From: Capitulum mitella
Taxonomy: Eukaryota > Arthropoda > Thecostraca > Pollicipedomorpha > Pollicipedidae
DNA: 64,000 bases
Assembly: GCA_030062745.1 (NCBI GenBank)
Contig: CP099847.1
Location: 22,904,374 to 22,968,373, forward strand
Direction: 5' to 3'
Shown here: piece after piece, positions 1-20,548 of the stretch
How the letters are laid out: each line of letters begins with the position of its first letter
How positions within the stretch are numbered: the first letter of the stretch is position 1
Notes under the pieces: generated by a model
The model's input: only the letters and a program-made list of their open reading frames with translations
Told to the model about the DNA's origin: nothing
The model's database searches: none
Position numbers and translations under genes: made by a program

Positions 1-2004
1 GTTGATGGTGCCGAGGTCGAAGGCGTCGCACCATGTGCTTCGCGGCCTCATGGAAGGGTCGATAAGCCATTTTCGGAACGGACATTCGAATGTCTGACAA
101 CACTGAAAGTGCGGCCAGCAGTAATGATGCATTGCTGTCTCGTTGATAGTTCACTAGGTGTTTCGCTTGTCACTGCTGAATAGTCTGAGTAGAACAATGC
201 AAGGAACTGCAGCGGGCTGTATGGAGTTGGACAGTTCCGTATGAGGATACAATAACTTGCATGCCGAAAAGTACCATGGCTTGTTGGTTATCCATACTGA
301 CATTCTTGCGCTACGATTAATGTCTTTGAAATTTACTCGATGTGGTCTACGAATTTTAATTTAACTGGCCGCCATGTGACCGTGTAGCTGGTACTCACCG
401 TAAGTCCCGAAAATCAGTTCGACGTTTATTACACATTTATTAGATGTTACAAGCACATACCTTGAAATATTTATCGGAAGCATGGAATTACATTGGTATT
501 TGTTTCCAGCAAACTATCCAGTACCATCTACAGTGGTTCGTCCGTTTATTTAACATTTAGTGAGCGGGCTCTCCACGGGCCTTTCTCACTGCTGTAACGC
601 GGCAGCAGTTTTCCACACACTTTCAATGCACCCGACAATCTTGATGATCCAGTGCCACCATCCCACGTTTCAGATAGTGATCCGGGCGCGGTGGCTTCTG
701 GTAATCGGCGGCTGTCCCGTAATTCGACAGTAATTCGAGCGTCCCGTAACTCAGATAGCGAGTTGGGCGGGAGCGCTTCCGTTCATTAGGGGGCCGCTCG
801 ATCACATGAGGACCCGGCACGCACCCCTGCTCGGCCACCAACCCGCGTTCGGCAGGGCCTCAGTCCCGCTCTATATACTGCCTGTTGTAGCCGGGTACCG
901 AGCCCCACTCGTTCTCGGCGGTAGTCGGCAAAGAGCAGAGGTAGATGATACATATGCTTTAGTAAAAAGGGACGGCACCAAAGCCCGCTAGGGGATGGCG
1001 GACGGGACTGCCGAGGCTTAGCGGGGGATTGGCAGCCCTTTAGTACGAACACTAAATGGGAAGAGGAAACAAACGCTGTGTTCCGGATCCTGCGAGATCT
1101 GCAGATGCGGTTTGGCCAGTGTGGAGCTCTGCAAACGTGGCGCTCAGATCCCTTGTGTTCCACTATCTGTCATGCCTGTCGCTGCCATTTTCCGACTTTG
1201 TTCCACACTTCAGAGCACAGACTACGGGATGTCAGCATGAAAAAGGCGTCATGAAAGCCCATTGGCCAGCTGAGTGCAAAACTAAAAAGCATACACAATT
1301 TAAAAAGTATTTTAAAAAAAATTATACCCTCACATGTCGGTATATACCTGTTAAATTAATTAAATTGTCAGTTTGTTTATTGCTGATAAATGGCTGACGT
1401 ACAGGACTGCGTTCGCAAGTTCGCCTTGCGTTTGTGTCCAGTCCAACCGAGGCGACTGAATTTTATGTTCTGTGTCAAATGAGCAAAGCACACTTCAAGG
1501 TCTCACACTGGATACAACCTCAATTACAAGTGGCCATGGGAACAAATAAGCAGGCTTCGGTGAGACCAAACACTAAAAAGTGACAATTCCCCGCGATGCC
1601 ATCAACTTTATGAGGCTAGCCGCAGACCAATTTTTGACCGGTCTAAATGAATCTGGAGCGGTCTCACGTCGAACGCGATCAAAGGCCAGCACAGGAAGGG
1701 CGTTGGCTCTGAGGCCTCCGTGGCTATGACAGGATAAACCAAGACTTTACGCTGAACATATTGTACCGGAAGAGGCGGCACTGGTGACAAAGAACGAATG
1801 CTGAAAATAAAAACAAAGGATATTATCGTCAAAAGTTCCGTGAAATATAAAGACATATGTTGAATGTCTCCTTGAAATATTCCAGGGTAGCCAGAATCTC
1901 CCCGAAATGTATTAGCATTAGGTACTTGGTTAGCAGACGCAACCGACCTATCTCAGATCGATGACCGCTACTGTTTTACGTTTGACTTTTGAACTATGTG
2001 CAGT

Positions 2005-2008
<4 letters not shown>

Positions 2009-2097
<89 letters not shown>
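2009..2097. repeat. (TA)n microsatellite
   Basis: An uninterrupted run of about 44 TA dinucleotides. The Ile-Tyr open frames on both strands come only from this run and are not genes. Confidence 0.97.
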
Positions 2098-2100
<3 letters not shown>

Positions 2101-5100
2101 ACGGCAAACACCCAAGACGGAGGACATTCGATGATCTGTTTTGTGATGTTTGCTGTCTTTTGATGAGGGTTTCGGTATTTTCGATGTGTTCATTAACTGC
2201 AGCACAATGTGAATCTACAGGCCATAAAAACGCGATGTGAAGGATGTTGGACCCTGTACAATTGGGGGGTCCAGCCTCCCAACTTACAGCCAGCCGACCA
2301 ACTTTTTTTCAAAACAGTAAAACAAAGTGGCCCGCATCCGGAGATAAATCAGTATTTGGGGGTAACCCCGGTTGATCGAACCAGGGCTGAGCCCCCCCCC
2401 CCCCCCATTAACTGGTTTTGCGACCCTTCACTCCGGCGCGTTGAACGCTACCGAAAAACGTGAGTGGCTTTACCAAGACAAGCTGAGCAAAAAATGATAA
2501 TTCCTCAGATACTTTTTCCGCCACAAAACACGTTCAAGACGAGTGCGGTTTTCCCATTTGTTCTCCGTCAGCTTTGGAGGAACACACCATCACCTGCGCA
2601 TTTCCATACGGCCAAAGCTCGCCTCGCACCAAAAACTGAATTGATCCCTGAACGCCAGCGGGACCCGGCGCCTTCAGCTAATGACGATCCCACGGCGCAC
2701 CGATCATTAGCGGCGACCATAAGCCACAAACGGCGGGACTGAGACGGGCCGGGCCGGCCGCCGCGACCGTGAACGGATCGTCAGCTCTCATCTGCCGGCC
2801 GGCCGCGCCGTCAGGACATCTCACATCGACCTCAGTCAACCGTCGGCCGCGTTCGGAGGCTGCGTGTCGGTGCTGTTCATGTTCGATGTCGTCGGCCTGT
2901 CGTGCCAGCATGATAAGCATCATCAGTTGAATGCAAACCAGCCACCGTCGTCATCGGGGTGTAGGCATTGCATAGGACATTGCCCGACGTCCAGTTATAA
3001 TCCGTGAAACACAGGACAAACAATGGACCTCCGCTTAAAGCAGACCGACAAAAAAGCTTGCGACGCGCCTAGGACTTGATCTCGTATGCGGAAAAGAATT
3101 TACAGGAATCCAGACAAATACCCACCACCGACAGCTGTGCAAAACTGGGCGGGTTTTCATTCCTTGCCTGAACTGACGATGGGCAGAGTGGCATTAATCA
3201 CTCTCTAAATCAGATCGAAACTTGTTCTCGGCCGGCGAACTGAAAGCCCTTCGGCCGATCCTCAGAAGCCCGTCCCGCGGCCGGAATCCCTCCGCTGGCG
3301 TGCGGATCGGCGGCCATTTCACCGGCTCGGCCCAGGCCGCCCCGTACGTTAGGCCGCGATCAATGTACTGCGGGAGGGCGCCGTGCGGGGGTGACTCAGC
3401 GCGCATCGACCCGTGCTCCTACCTGGCTTTAATGGTCCGATTCGCCGCGCTCTGAGGATCGAGATCCAGCGGGTGTGTACGGAGCTGCAATCTGTGATCC
3501 TGCCTCTCAAGACCCAAGGCGCATACCTGGCTTTGGCTGTCCCGAGAGTCGCTGAACGTTTACGTATACCTCTACGTCTTTAAGGGCCGATTGTATTCCC
3601 GACTTTAATAGTTCAGACGAGCGGCGCTTCTGCTTGGCCCAATTAATCTGAGTGAGGTATATGTGTCAATTGCTTTCGGCAACGAAAGGCAATAACTCCG
3701 TGAGACCGCACGTAAGGGACCAGGTGTCACCGGGAGACGGTATTTCAGCCCGCCGCCGCCGAGTCAGATGAGCCGTGAGCACGGACGGGGTTCTGACAGC
3801 GCGCGATCACGGTCAGGTCACTAATTCACGGTCTGCGCGCCGAAAACAATGCTGGACACTAAATGGGCGAGTCAAGGAAAATAGGGCATAGGCGTAAGAA
3901 TGTCGGACGTATACGATTCTGAATAAAGAGCGCAACAATCCCCAGGCGCGCGGAACATCGCATGGAACGCTAAAAATATCCCAAGTTTATTCGTTTGTCC
4001 GGGTTCCCGGGAGCAGTCTTCCGGGACGCTTCGCGGACCTGCATTTATTGCAATCACCGCTGACTCAGCGTGTCTCTCTGGAAACTCCCTCGGATTTACT
4101 GGGACTTTACCCGGGGCCGTGTCCCAGCGGCACTCCCTGTCTGGCTGCCGGGGACGGGGGGGGGGGAGTGTGCTGCGCCTCCGATGACGGAACCTGGCAA
4201 TAACTTCTCATGGGGAAGCGGGCCGGCGTACGCCGAATGACAGGCGAACAATCCGTGTCGATATATCGGATGTGAGGGAGGCTGCCGTGCAGGTGAGCTG
4301 CCGTTAGGCGTGGTTCTTGATGAATAAGACGAGCCGGCGGTCCGGCGGTGTCATGACATCTGGCTGCGTGATGGATGCTCGATGAAGGAAGCTCGCCAAC
4401 GCCTCGGCTGACGGGAGGCGGACAGACAAATGACGGCCGACCAATGACTGATGCCTGTCAACAGCGCTGACGAGGGAAGGCCGCGGGCGGTGGCAGGGTG
4501 TGTCACGCTTGCCCGATGAATAAGACCTGTCGATGGCGCCACCGGGGAGGGAGGCGGTGCTCGCCCGTCACGCAGGTGTCGGGCCGAGAGCAGGGGAGGG
4601 CCGTTATCACTCGGGACCAGCTTCCAGCCCGACCACCAGCCGTGGAGCGGCGGTCCGGCGGCGCGGCGCACCAGTGCCCCGGCTATGCAGATGGGACCGT
4701 CCACGAAATCGTCCTCCGGGGGAGAGACTGTGGTCTGATGACGGAGGGGCTCCGAGAGAACAGGATTTGTCACCGGAAAATGGTTCAGAATGACGTGGAA
4801 CAGGGGAACTCAGCTGACGGGACCTGCGCTGTGAAGTAAATAGTTGTGTCTGCGAATTATAGACATTACAGTGCTGGTAATGCAAGGTAGACATTCGAAT
4901 TGGTGCGCTATTTTTCACGAGTGAAGGACATGTGACTGTGTAGAGTCACAAACACCGCTGGGAGGCATTACCTCAGGTTTAAGGCAGCCACGCTATGGGA
5001 GCCGAAATTAGACAGTTTCTCAGAGGACGCCAATAAATACGAGCCATCTTCTCAAGAAGGGCTGAATACTTCAGCAGGCCTGCAGCGTGAGATAAGAAGG

Positions 5101-5179
5101 GAACTCGGGCGAATACCAGTCCCGCTGTCATCACGACCCAGCTGTCGCCGGGGGAGAGGAGCTACGGGGTTCAGCTCTG

Positions 5180-5625
5180 ACAGTGGGGGAAAGGGAGCTG
5201 AAGGGCTGATATGACGGTGAGAGTAGGGGAACTGAAGGGCTGATATGACGGTGAGAGTAGGGGAACTGAAGGGCTGATATGACGGTGAGAGTAGGGGAGC
5301 TGAAGGGCTGATATGATGGTGAGAGGAGGGGAGCCGAAGGGCTGGTATTATGGTGAGAGAAGGGGAGCTGAAGGGCTGATATGATGGTGAGAGGAGGGGA
5401 GCCGAAGGGCTGGTATGACAGTGAGAGTAATGGAGCTGAAGGGTTGATGTGATGGTGAGAGGAGGGGACAAAAAGGGCTAGTCTGACAGTGAGAGAAGGA
5501 AAGCTGAAAGGCTGATGTGAAAGTGAGGAGGATGAAGCCAAAGGGCTGATCTGACAATGGGGGGGGGGCAGCCGAACGGCTGGTCGGACAGTAAGGGGCC
5601 GGATGTTGAAAGGCTGGTCTGACCG
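5180..5625 (+). repeat. 34-bp minisatellite with donor-like units
   Basis: About 13 tandem units of 34 bp, best conserved at 5195-5460 and decaying to 5625. The core is GGAGCTGAAGGGCTGATATG followed by a variable ACGGTGAGAG segment. Because 34 is not a multiple of three and the minus strand lacks stops, long Ser/Pro-rich frames open in several phases. These are repeat artefacts. On the plus strand most units carry GGTGAGAG, a good match to a 5' splice site. No gene was recognised around it. Confidence 0.9.
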
Positions 5626-6409
5626 GCGAAGACTGGTGCTGGGACGATTTTCTGTCAGTGAATAACAAAGAGTCACAGACCTGCACAGGACCGCAGGAGC
5701 ATCCAGCAAAAGGAGGGGTGCCAAAGACGTTTTTCCCCATGAGGCTAATGTTAAATTTCCCAGGAAATGGGGGCACGCCCCCGTTCCTTGGCCCATGGAT
5801 ATGCGAACTGTTGAAAAGATGGGGAATGTGACTTTTCTTTTGACTTTTCTCTTGACTTACCACTTTTCATCAGTCTTTATCATTAATGCTGCAAAGCTGC
5901 ACCGAAAAAAACTTGAAATCCCGTCATTATAAATTACCGCAAATCATTTCCTAAGCTTTCGTGAAAAAACAAGTCTTTTCATTCTTGTTGAGCTCAGTTT
6001 TCCACATTCAAGGGAGATTACGTACGCAGCAGTTTGACTGTGTCGTCTTTCGTTTGTTCTGCAACAGGAGAGTTTTTCAAAACTGTGAACCAGCCACGTA
6101 ATTAATGCAAAAAAATGTTTCCGTTGTGGTGCGTCTCTCACGCCCAACGTCAATAAAAACAGTAAACAAACATAAACCCTCGTGTCAGGTTTCGTCCCTG
6201 TGCACTCTCGCGCTGCGTCGGGCCCCTTATCTGCCTCTTTTGGAGCTATTTATCAGTGTCCGCGGCTCCCGATTGACAAGTGACGGTAAAACAGAGCTGG
6301 GCCCATTACCACTGATCGGCTGATAAGGAAGCGGGCCCGGGCGTCCGCCGACCGCGCCGTCAGAGGTCAGAGGGGCAGACCAGTTCCCCCAGACATAGCC
6401 AAGTGCGTC

Positions 6410-6745
6410 CGCCTGACCGGCGTCTGGCCTGTCTCTGAGAGAGGGACAGATGTTTCCGCAGACCAGGCGGCTGGCCTGTGTTTGAGACGGAGACAACCAT
6501 GTTCGTCAGACTAGGGTTCGGCCTGCCTCTGAGACAGAATCAAACGTGTTCGTCAGACAAGGGACGTTTGAGAGACCGATCTCCCTCTGAGAAAGAGATG
6601 AACGTCTCCGTCAGGCTGGGAACGTCTCCCGAGAGACCGCTCTATTTCTGAGGAAGAGACGCACGTTCCATGAGACTAGAGTTGTCTCCTATGGGATCTG
6701 TCTGTTTCTTTGAAGACTCTCTCTGACAGGCAGTCGTCTCCTGCC
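6410..6745. repeat. Degenerate direct repeats, 50-60 bp units
   Basis: Five to six diverged units, each with a CTGTCTCTGAGA-like start, a purine block, an ACGTTCGTCAGAC-like block and a GGGA-type end. Unit length varies from about 48 to 62 bp, so this looks like an old, decaying tandem array. No coding capacity was seen. Confidence 0.6.
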
Positions 6746-8085
6746 AGCAACCCAACATGTTCTGCGGTGGTTGGCCACCTACCGGTTGAGGTTGTCACTC
6801 TAGGGGCAGGAAAGCAACACATCCGTTACTTAGATATTAATGATCACGCCTCAGGACGAGCAGAACCGTCAAAATTGACGTCATTCTCCCGTTTCAAGAC
6901 TACATTGACGGCCCATAATCGCAAAATGCAACGTTTGATGAACTTTTGTTTGGCAACAGATCTTTTTTTCTTCCTCGCCCACGTGAACTAAAGCCTGCTT
7001 ATGTCACGACGACAAATCAGGTCGCGGCCTGAAGTTTGAAGATATTTGCAGCGTAAAACATAGAATAACATATGACCATTCGACCGACTGCAGCACTTTT
7101 TCAAGTCATTGTGTCGTGTGTTGTCGCGAACGCCGTCACGTCGTCAGAGGCAAGAGACACGTACGACGGTGCGCGAGGGCCTGCGTTTGTTTCGAATTTC
7201 GCTCACGGGCCGCGAGGTCCGTGTTCGGCCGGCGGCAGCGCTGCGCCATTTCCAGACCCGATTCCATCAGCAGAAACACCGCCGGCCGCAATATAAAACC
7301 AATCTTCCACAACTCCCAGAGCCATTAATGGCAAATGGAGGGCGACGAGAAGAGTCGGCGCGACATCTCGCCAATCTGCCGTCCTGGCCGGCCTGGGACC
7401 GCCTGGGACCGGGGGAGGCGGCCGCCGACCGGACATCGGAGGCACGCGCTCACCGCACTGACAAAGGTCCGAGCTTAGCCTCGCACTCCATCTAAACATG
7501 GTCGCACTAGGGCGGTTGACGGCGTCGACAGTGGCAGAGAGCCGCGCGTGAGGCGAGGTTCACAAACTGTTGGAATGGGAGTGGTGGACTCAGTTGGACC
7601 ACTGTAAATTAATTGCAACTGTGTGGACTGTAACTGGACTGACGGGCCCAACTAAACCACCGTAATCGGACTGGCAGGCGCGACTGGACCTCTACGATCG
7701 ACATGGTAGGCTCGACTGGAGCTCTAGAACTGGGCTCGTGGGCTTAATTAGACCACTGAAACCTGACCAGTGCGTTCGGTTGGATCAGGGTGCAAACCAC
7801 TCCAGACGGCCGCGTACAGCGACCTGCTATTGTGTTCATTCCCTCCGTCTTATCGCCCACTCTGTTCGCACCTTCCATCGTGCGTTAGCAGTTTGTCCTC
7901 CTCAGACGCATTCAATTCACTTCACGCACGAATCAAACTCCAGGCATCTGACGGTCCCCACGCGGATCAGACTGAAGGATTTTTGCATCAGCGGGACATC
8001 CGCCCGCGACGGATCAGCGATCGTAGCGGGAGAAACAATGGCATGCCAGTGAGCCCAGACTCCATTAGAATAGGCAGGCAAAGGC

Positions 8086-8220
8086 TGCCTCTCGTTCCAG
8101 AGCCGACGCCGCCAATCCCTGTGGCCTCGCAGGGGCAGAGACCGTAGCTCGGATCGCGCCGGAGCTGACGCTGCCGGTCCCTGGAGCCTCGCAGGGACAG
8201 GGACCTCGGATTACACCGCC
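8086..8220. repeat. Two-copy direct duplication of about 65 bp
   Basis: The segment with CCAGAGCCGACGCCGCC followed by CCTCGCAGGGGCAGAG recurs as CCGGAGCTGACGCTGCC followed by CCTCGCAGGGACAGGG. It is a diverged tandem duplication in GC-rich DNA with no recognised gene. Confidence 0.6.
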
Positions 8221-11200
8221 ACCCGCCCGGTCGGGCCGCGTGACAGCCACAGGGCCGCCGTCAATGACGGGCAGCAGAGATCCGGTACGGCAGGATAGGA
8301 AGCGGTGACTAAAGACCGGTGTCACGCCGATGACCGCATGGTGTATTTAGGAGGCGAGACTTCCAAAGTGGGAACGTCTACGCCGAAAAAAAATGTATGT
8401 ACCAAGTTCGTCAAAGTTTCCCGAAAGATGTACCATGTAAGGAAAAACTCCACCAGAATCGTGCTGCAAATGAAACGTTTCATATGCACATTGTGTACCT
8501 CTGAGGAGGTGCTCCTGTGCCTCCCTAGACATTTATTTGCTGTTTGCTGCTATTAGAATGATTCGCTAGGACAATGTTTGGATTGGTTCAGAGTTCGCGT
8601 GTTAAGCGGAGCTTCTACGGAACGAGTCCCTCAGCCGATCGTGCAGTTTCAGGTATTTGGCAGCTGAATTTATGGTGTTTGGCGTGCTGTCAAAGATACG
8701 ACACGACCGTGTGATAATCTCCTGTCCCTTTACTGGCCAGCTTTCAGCTGACCTGAAGCTATCGAACTGCCAAGGCGTCTTGAACCCGTCTTGCCACGAC
8801 GACCAATAACCAATGTCCTTTCTAAATGAGTTGCCGGCCACTACGCGACAAAGGTAAGTCACCGACCACCTTGCTTTTGATATCCCTATCATTGGAACAT
8901 GACACATCGCATAACAAAATAAAGGAATACGGAACAATGCAAGGTAGCAATGGTTACCTGCGGCTCGATAGGCTAGCGATGAATTTGCCAGTGTTGATCT
9001 CATGGATCGGATGTTTTGAGAAAAATCCTGAAAACAGTACTTCTGGTCTCTGAAAGACTAGCACATCTTGAAGCCATTTTCAGGAAGAAAGATCCACGGA
9101 TGTGTGGACTACGGATGAAGACAAAGATCCAAGGCAAGGTCACACTTGATTCCCGGCGTCTCTCTCCGCCGGCCCGCCGTACCTGCGTCCCCCTCCTGCC
9201 GCCCGTGCGGCACACTTCCGCCGGACACCCTCCTCAGAGCAGCCACTATCCCCCGTCACCGGTCTTCAAAGCGCCGCAGCCGCCGGCCGGCGTCGGTCGG
9301 CCTGTCGCGCCGCCGCGAAAACGGCCCGGAACGCGCGCCGCCAAACAGCGGGCGCATTGTCTGGCGGCGCGCGCTTCCCGCGGCTCGTTACCGCCACCAG
9401 CATACCTGGCCAATCAGTCGGCACAGGGCGGTGGCCGCGCACAGAGGCGGCACCCGGCCGCCGTCAGACGGCCCAGTCGCTCGCAGACGCCGATCCGGGG
9501 CGGGGAACGCCGCCAACGGCCCTGAGCAACGTCCAACGGAGATCACAGAGGGCTCCGTCTGTGCGAGCTATTCATCTTTAATTGTTCTGGAAGGCTCATC
9601 GAATTTCTATGGTGGTGAATATTGCCTATGACTTTTTACGACGTTTTTCCTCTTTTTCCAGCTCATGCAATTAGTACATACACCTTTGGCAGTGCCAGAA
9701 GAGCCTTTTCTACTCCCTGCGTAAGCGTCTCCATCGATGCGAACACAGACTATGTTACATCAAAGAGAGGGATGGCCAGCCCATTTAACCACCCCGTCAT
9801 GCGGGGGAGAGGAATTTCACTAACGCTTCTGGACTATTCGGGTTTCTCTGAACGGGAGGATAGAGAGAGGGGTTAAGCGTAAAAGCTTCGTACGGTGGTT
9901 TGGGTATGACTAACATAATGTTGTTCATTTATGCATTAAAAATAACTTGGGCGAGGTGCCAGGTCACGTTAAACTCTAGTTGGGTACAAGGAAGACGTAA
10001 GCAACGGCCAGTGCATTCAGAAGAGAAATCGTGCTTCACTTTTGAAACTTTCAGGAAATGTTAGCAGTCACTTCACGTGCCTGTTGTGGCGCTCAGACGT
10101 GATACAATTCAAGACAAGCTGTGTATGTCCGTGGGATAGAAATGGTCTTAAATACTTCATCGATTCTTTTGGATAAAGGTGGTAGGGTTATGACGTGCGA
10201 GAAAATTACGGAAATGTACGCTCTCTACGGAATAAATTTTGATTATCTTGCTTTGGTTAATCGTAGGCCAGCACAGTAGAAAAGCGAGCAAAAAATTGAA
10301 AGCCAAAGCCCAGCCATACATCCATCCATTCACAAACTACGGCAAGAAACGATCGGCGCGAAATATTTCTGAGTTTCGTCCTGCGCACAAATATCATAGT
10401 CATACGTTCCTGGAAAAAGTCATGGGAGGAACAGTACCAACATGATGAGGTGGAATCGCCAGACGCCTATAAAAACGTAGCTGAGGCGTCCTCTTTCTCT
10501 TTATATCGAGTTGGACCTTACAAAATAGTCAAAAAGATTCATGTAGCGAACTCGATGCTAAAAAAAGATTGGGATTACTGATTCTGACATTCGCCGTCGT
10601 TGAAGATCAGCGACTCTGCTACATAAATTCTGGAACTGCCAACATGTTCAGGAGTTATGGATTACCGTTAAAATTGGCTAGTTGAAATGAAACTTAAGCA
10701 GTCAAGTATGCTCCAGGACAAGGATGTCGTGCTTGGGCTTGGAGATACCAACTGATTAATCGCGTTATTATTCTAGTCAGCTGCATAATCTCAAGTAGAG
10801 ACTTATGTTTAGAAGAGGCTAAATAAAACTTGAAAGCTGATATGAAAACAACAGACCTGATAGCTTTGTTACAGGGTGTAGAACACAGATAGATCAAAAA
10901 GTGGTCTAACTTGTGAGATGTGTATTTTTTTTTTTGTAAGGTGATGATTTTGCAGATGGTGATGAGATGCCTGTATGTATGTTATTATGTACGTATGAGT
11001 ATGATTATGAGTATGAGGACTACTGGTGATGAAAAAACTCACGTTTCCAGATCCCATGGTGCGTTTTCAGAAACGATAAACGGTTCTAAAGTTTCTATTT
11101 TTTTTAAATCGGAGTTAAAGCTTAAATCCGGTGGTCACCGCCCTGCTGCTCGTCGTAGGGCGGGTAACCACCAGCGGGAGTCGTGACCTGACATGACCTC

Positions 11201-12281
11201 GGATGATGGCTTTTGGTGTCTTTCATTGGACATCGTATCACGTACCTATGAATAGAATATCTGAACCGCATGCAAGTTTCTAAGACACTTGTCACCAAAG
11301 CCACAAAAAAGTGACGGTCGCCAGAACTATAACATAAGCCATGACATGTCACGATTTGACCTGACCTGGTCGGAGATATAACGCGCAAAGTAGGCCGAAT
11401 AGGTTAATTTTCAGAAATATTTTATTTTGAGTTTAGGCCACGAACGAGACCATCCATCGGTGCCACTCTCAGTCCTCAATCGCCATTAGTTTGGACTTTA
11501 GGAGGGGTCTAATTGACCCCTCCCCATGACGGGATGTGCTGGCAAGATTGTCATGACGGGCCTGGTTAAGGCAGTGCTTTTGTACCCTGACCTGACGGTA
11601 CCCCAGAATTTGGTCGTTGGAAGACTTCCACCAGTAAATGATTCCAGTGTAGAACCGATGCATTCGTCTCGATGTCCGGCTTCATTACCACGGCCTGAAA
11701 GCCAGTCCGCAACAACCAAATTTATCGTTCTCAGCTCCTGCCAAAATTGGCGCTGCTGGCACCGATCAATAATGCCTTCCGCAAGGACACAAAACGTGAC
11801 GGACCCACTGTGGGAAACCTTAACCTTCCCTTCGACCTGAATTCCGCACGCACACCATCACGTAGGAGCATCTCATTCTCCCCCCGTCAAACCATAAGGA
11901 ACCCTCATAGGGTTTTCCGCGTACGTTGCTGCATTACTTCTGGCCTCACGCCCTCCATTAATGCGTCGGTCGCTTCAGTTGCCCCAGGATGGTAATAATA
12001 GAAATATAAAAAGAAAGTCATTTCGTAATTAGCCTTCTTGGTGAAATACAAAAAGTCCAACCAGTGCACCAAAGTAAAACAACCTTAGAGAGACATTTCA
12101 TCGCCTTTTTGTTTCTTTTACGGCGGATTCTCTATGCATTCCCGCTGCTTAGTTTAGGTTAAATCCATTTCGATTTGAGCCACATAGTCATTGCGAGAAT
12201 AATTTCTTCCGGGCAATGACTACATCGCCACCTGCCGCGAAAAAGGATAACTATAACCTACCAAAATCGTCGACAATCTCA

Positions 12282-12393
12282 CGGCCATCAGCCGAAATCT
12301 CTTCAGGGGTTTCGGCTGATGGCCGCTTGAGTGGGCTAGGGGTCGCCTAGCCCACTCAAGCGGGCTAGGCGACCCCTAGCCCGCTTGAGTGGG
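12282..12393. repeat. Cluster of adjoining perfect inverted repeats
   Basis: The first hairpin has 16-bp perfect arms at 12282-12297 and 12310-12325 around a 12-nt loop. It runs directly into a second hairpin with 17-bp perfect arms at 12324-12340 and 12346-12362 around GGTCG. A third has 8-bp arms GGGCTAGG at 12362-12369 and CCTAGCCC at 12375-12382. The CGCTTGAGTGGG block at the start of the second hairpin recurs directly at 12382-12393. This could be a foldback or MITE end, or a cruciform-forming site; no flanking transposase was seen. Confidence 0.85.
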
Positions 12394-13817
12394 TCTGAGC
12401 GCAGCGTGCTATAGAAAACATACGGCCGACCGGGGCTGTTTACTCGATTGGCGCAACTCGCGAATCCAGCGCAATGCATGGCATCAATCACAATGGTATG
12501 AAACACACGATTTAAGTCCGTGGCAGACTGCCCGGAGACGAAATCGTAGCTCATGAGCCACAAATCGCGCTCTCGCCTTATTTCGGTAGCGTATTTCACG
12601 TCACATCAGCGTTTTACGAAACCTGGGTTGGATATCGCTTCAGCCCGCCAATCCCCCAATCTGATAAAGCGGCAGGTGGGATAATGCGCCTGGGAAATGG
12701 AACAGCTAACTGCACGGACATAACATTCACCTAAGCAGTCACCAGCTTCGGATTACTGAGCAGATTAGGTAAAAAGAGCGTCCTAGGATGACAAGAACTT
12801 GACGTCGTGGTCGTGTACAAGGTCGAAAAGTGTACCGGAACTGTTGCATGACTGCGAAATAGCTGATGGCGTGACACTGTCGCTTACGCTGAACATAGCT
12901 GTTGTTCTTCTTCTCAAAGAACACAGTTTGTCGTGAATTCCACGGAGGAAAACGACTATTGTCTCTGCGACTCGGTCCACATTCAATCGTCTTCCCGGCG
13001 GAGCTGGCAGTGTTCAGAATAGCCTGCAAAAGCCACGGGTGCCTACCGCACCTCCACAGCCCCTCTGGCTGCGCCGCCACCGCCCTTTCCATCTCCTGAG
13101 GAGCGATTCGGTTGCGACCGAAAACAAAACAGCCGTTCTGCCGGGCACGTGTAGTCTGCACGAGGGATTACATTCACAATACAACACAGCCGAACGTGGT
13201 GGTGTTATCCGGGCGCCGGTGGAGGTAAGTTCACGAGGTGAGTCGGGTACAAGCTAAGCAGGACAGCACCGGTGGCAAAACCTAAAATCCGACCCCTTTT
13301 CGTGGACGCTAGATGACGCATGCTGCTCAAAATTACGATCTACACAACAATACGCGAAATCTCCCAGCAAAAAATGCACATCGACACAGAGACATCGACG
13401 CAGCTCAATGAAATGCCCAAACATCGCGTAATTTGGTAAGGATCTATCACAAACAGTGTCTACGAAGCAAGGTAATGCGCCGCTGGCGTCCGAATATAGT
13501 CCCCGAGCATCAGTCACGTTTAGCCCGTGGTCTGTACAGAATCCTCGTCAGCTGACGGTAGACGGATTACTTCCATCCCGCCAAACTGCAGAACATACGG
13601 CACAGACCACTCGCTAACACTTCCGCGCCGTCCGGAAGCCTTACTCTGACACCAGCGTGGTATCCGCTGAACTAAACAGGGGCGTTACCCGTGGGGGAGC
13701 CTCGGAAGGAGCAGTGCCGGCCGTGAACGGCTCCGCGGCGCGAACCTTAGCGCCGCAGCCGTCAGCACCTAACTACCGCCCGTGAGCTGAGACTCGACCG
13801 GCCGACACTGGGCCGTC

Positions 13818-20548
<6,731 letters not shown>

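Larger units (their letters stand above)
1..13817. other. Intergenic region without a recognised gene
   Basis: I see no supported gene in these 13.8 kb on either strand. Open frames here are short, lack recognisable domains and do not join through plausible splice sites. The stretch holds a TA microsatellite near 2.0 kb, a 34-bp minisatellite at 5.2-5.6 kb, degenerate direct repeats at 6.4-6.7 and 8.1 kb, a weakly repetitive tract near 7.58-7.79 kb, a palindrome cluster at 12.3 kb, and homopolymer C or G runs near 2393 and 4148. GC-rich patches (2.6-3.4, 4.1-4.8, 7.1-7.5, 9.1-9.5 kb) alternate with AT-rich ones. Regulatory DNA or exons of an unrecognised gene cannot be excluded. Confidence 0.5.

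Noticed and set aside
1..56. Minus-strand peptide ending WCDAFDLGTIN at the window edge, possible exon
   Set aside because: Only about 17 codons are visible with no clear acceptor or donor, and I recognise no family.
1989..2240. Ile/Tyr-rich open frames
   Set aside because: Translation of a TA microsatellite.
5052..5863. Three long Ser/Pro-rich minus-strand frames
   Set aside because: The 34-bp minisatellite is open in all phases; no start context, domain or codon bias.
8602..9003. 133-codon minus-strand frame
   Set aside because: No domain, no homology recalled, no splice partners.
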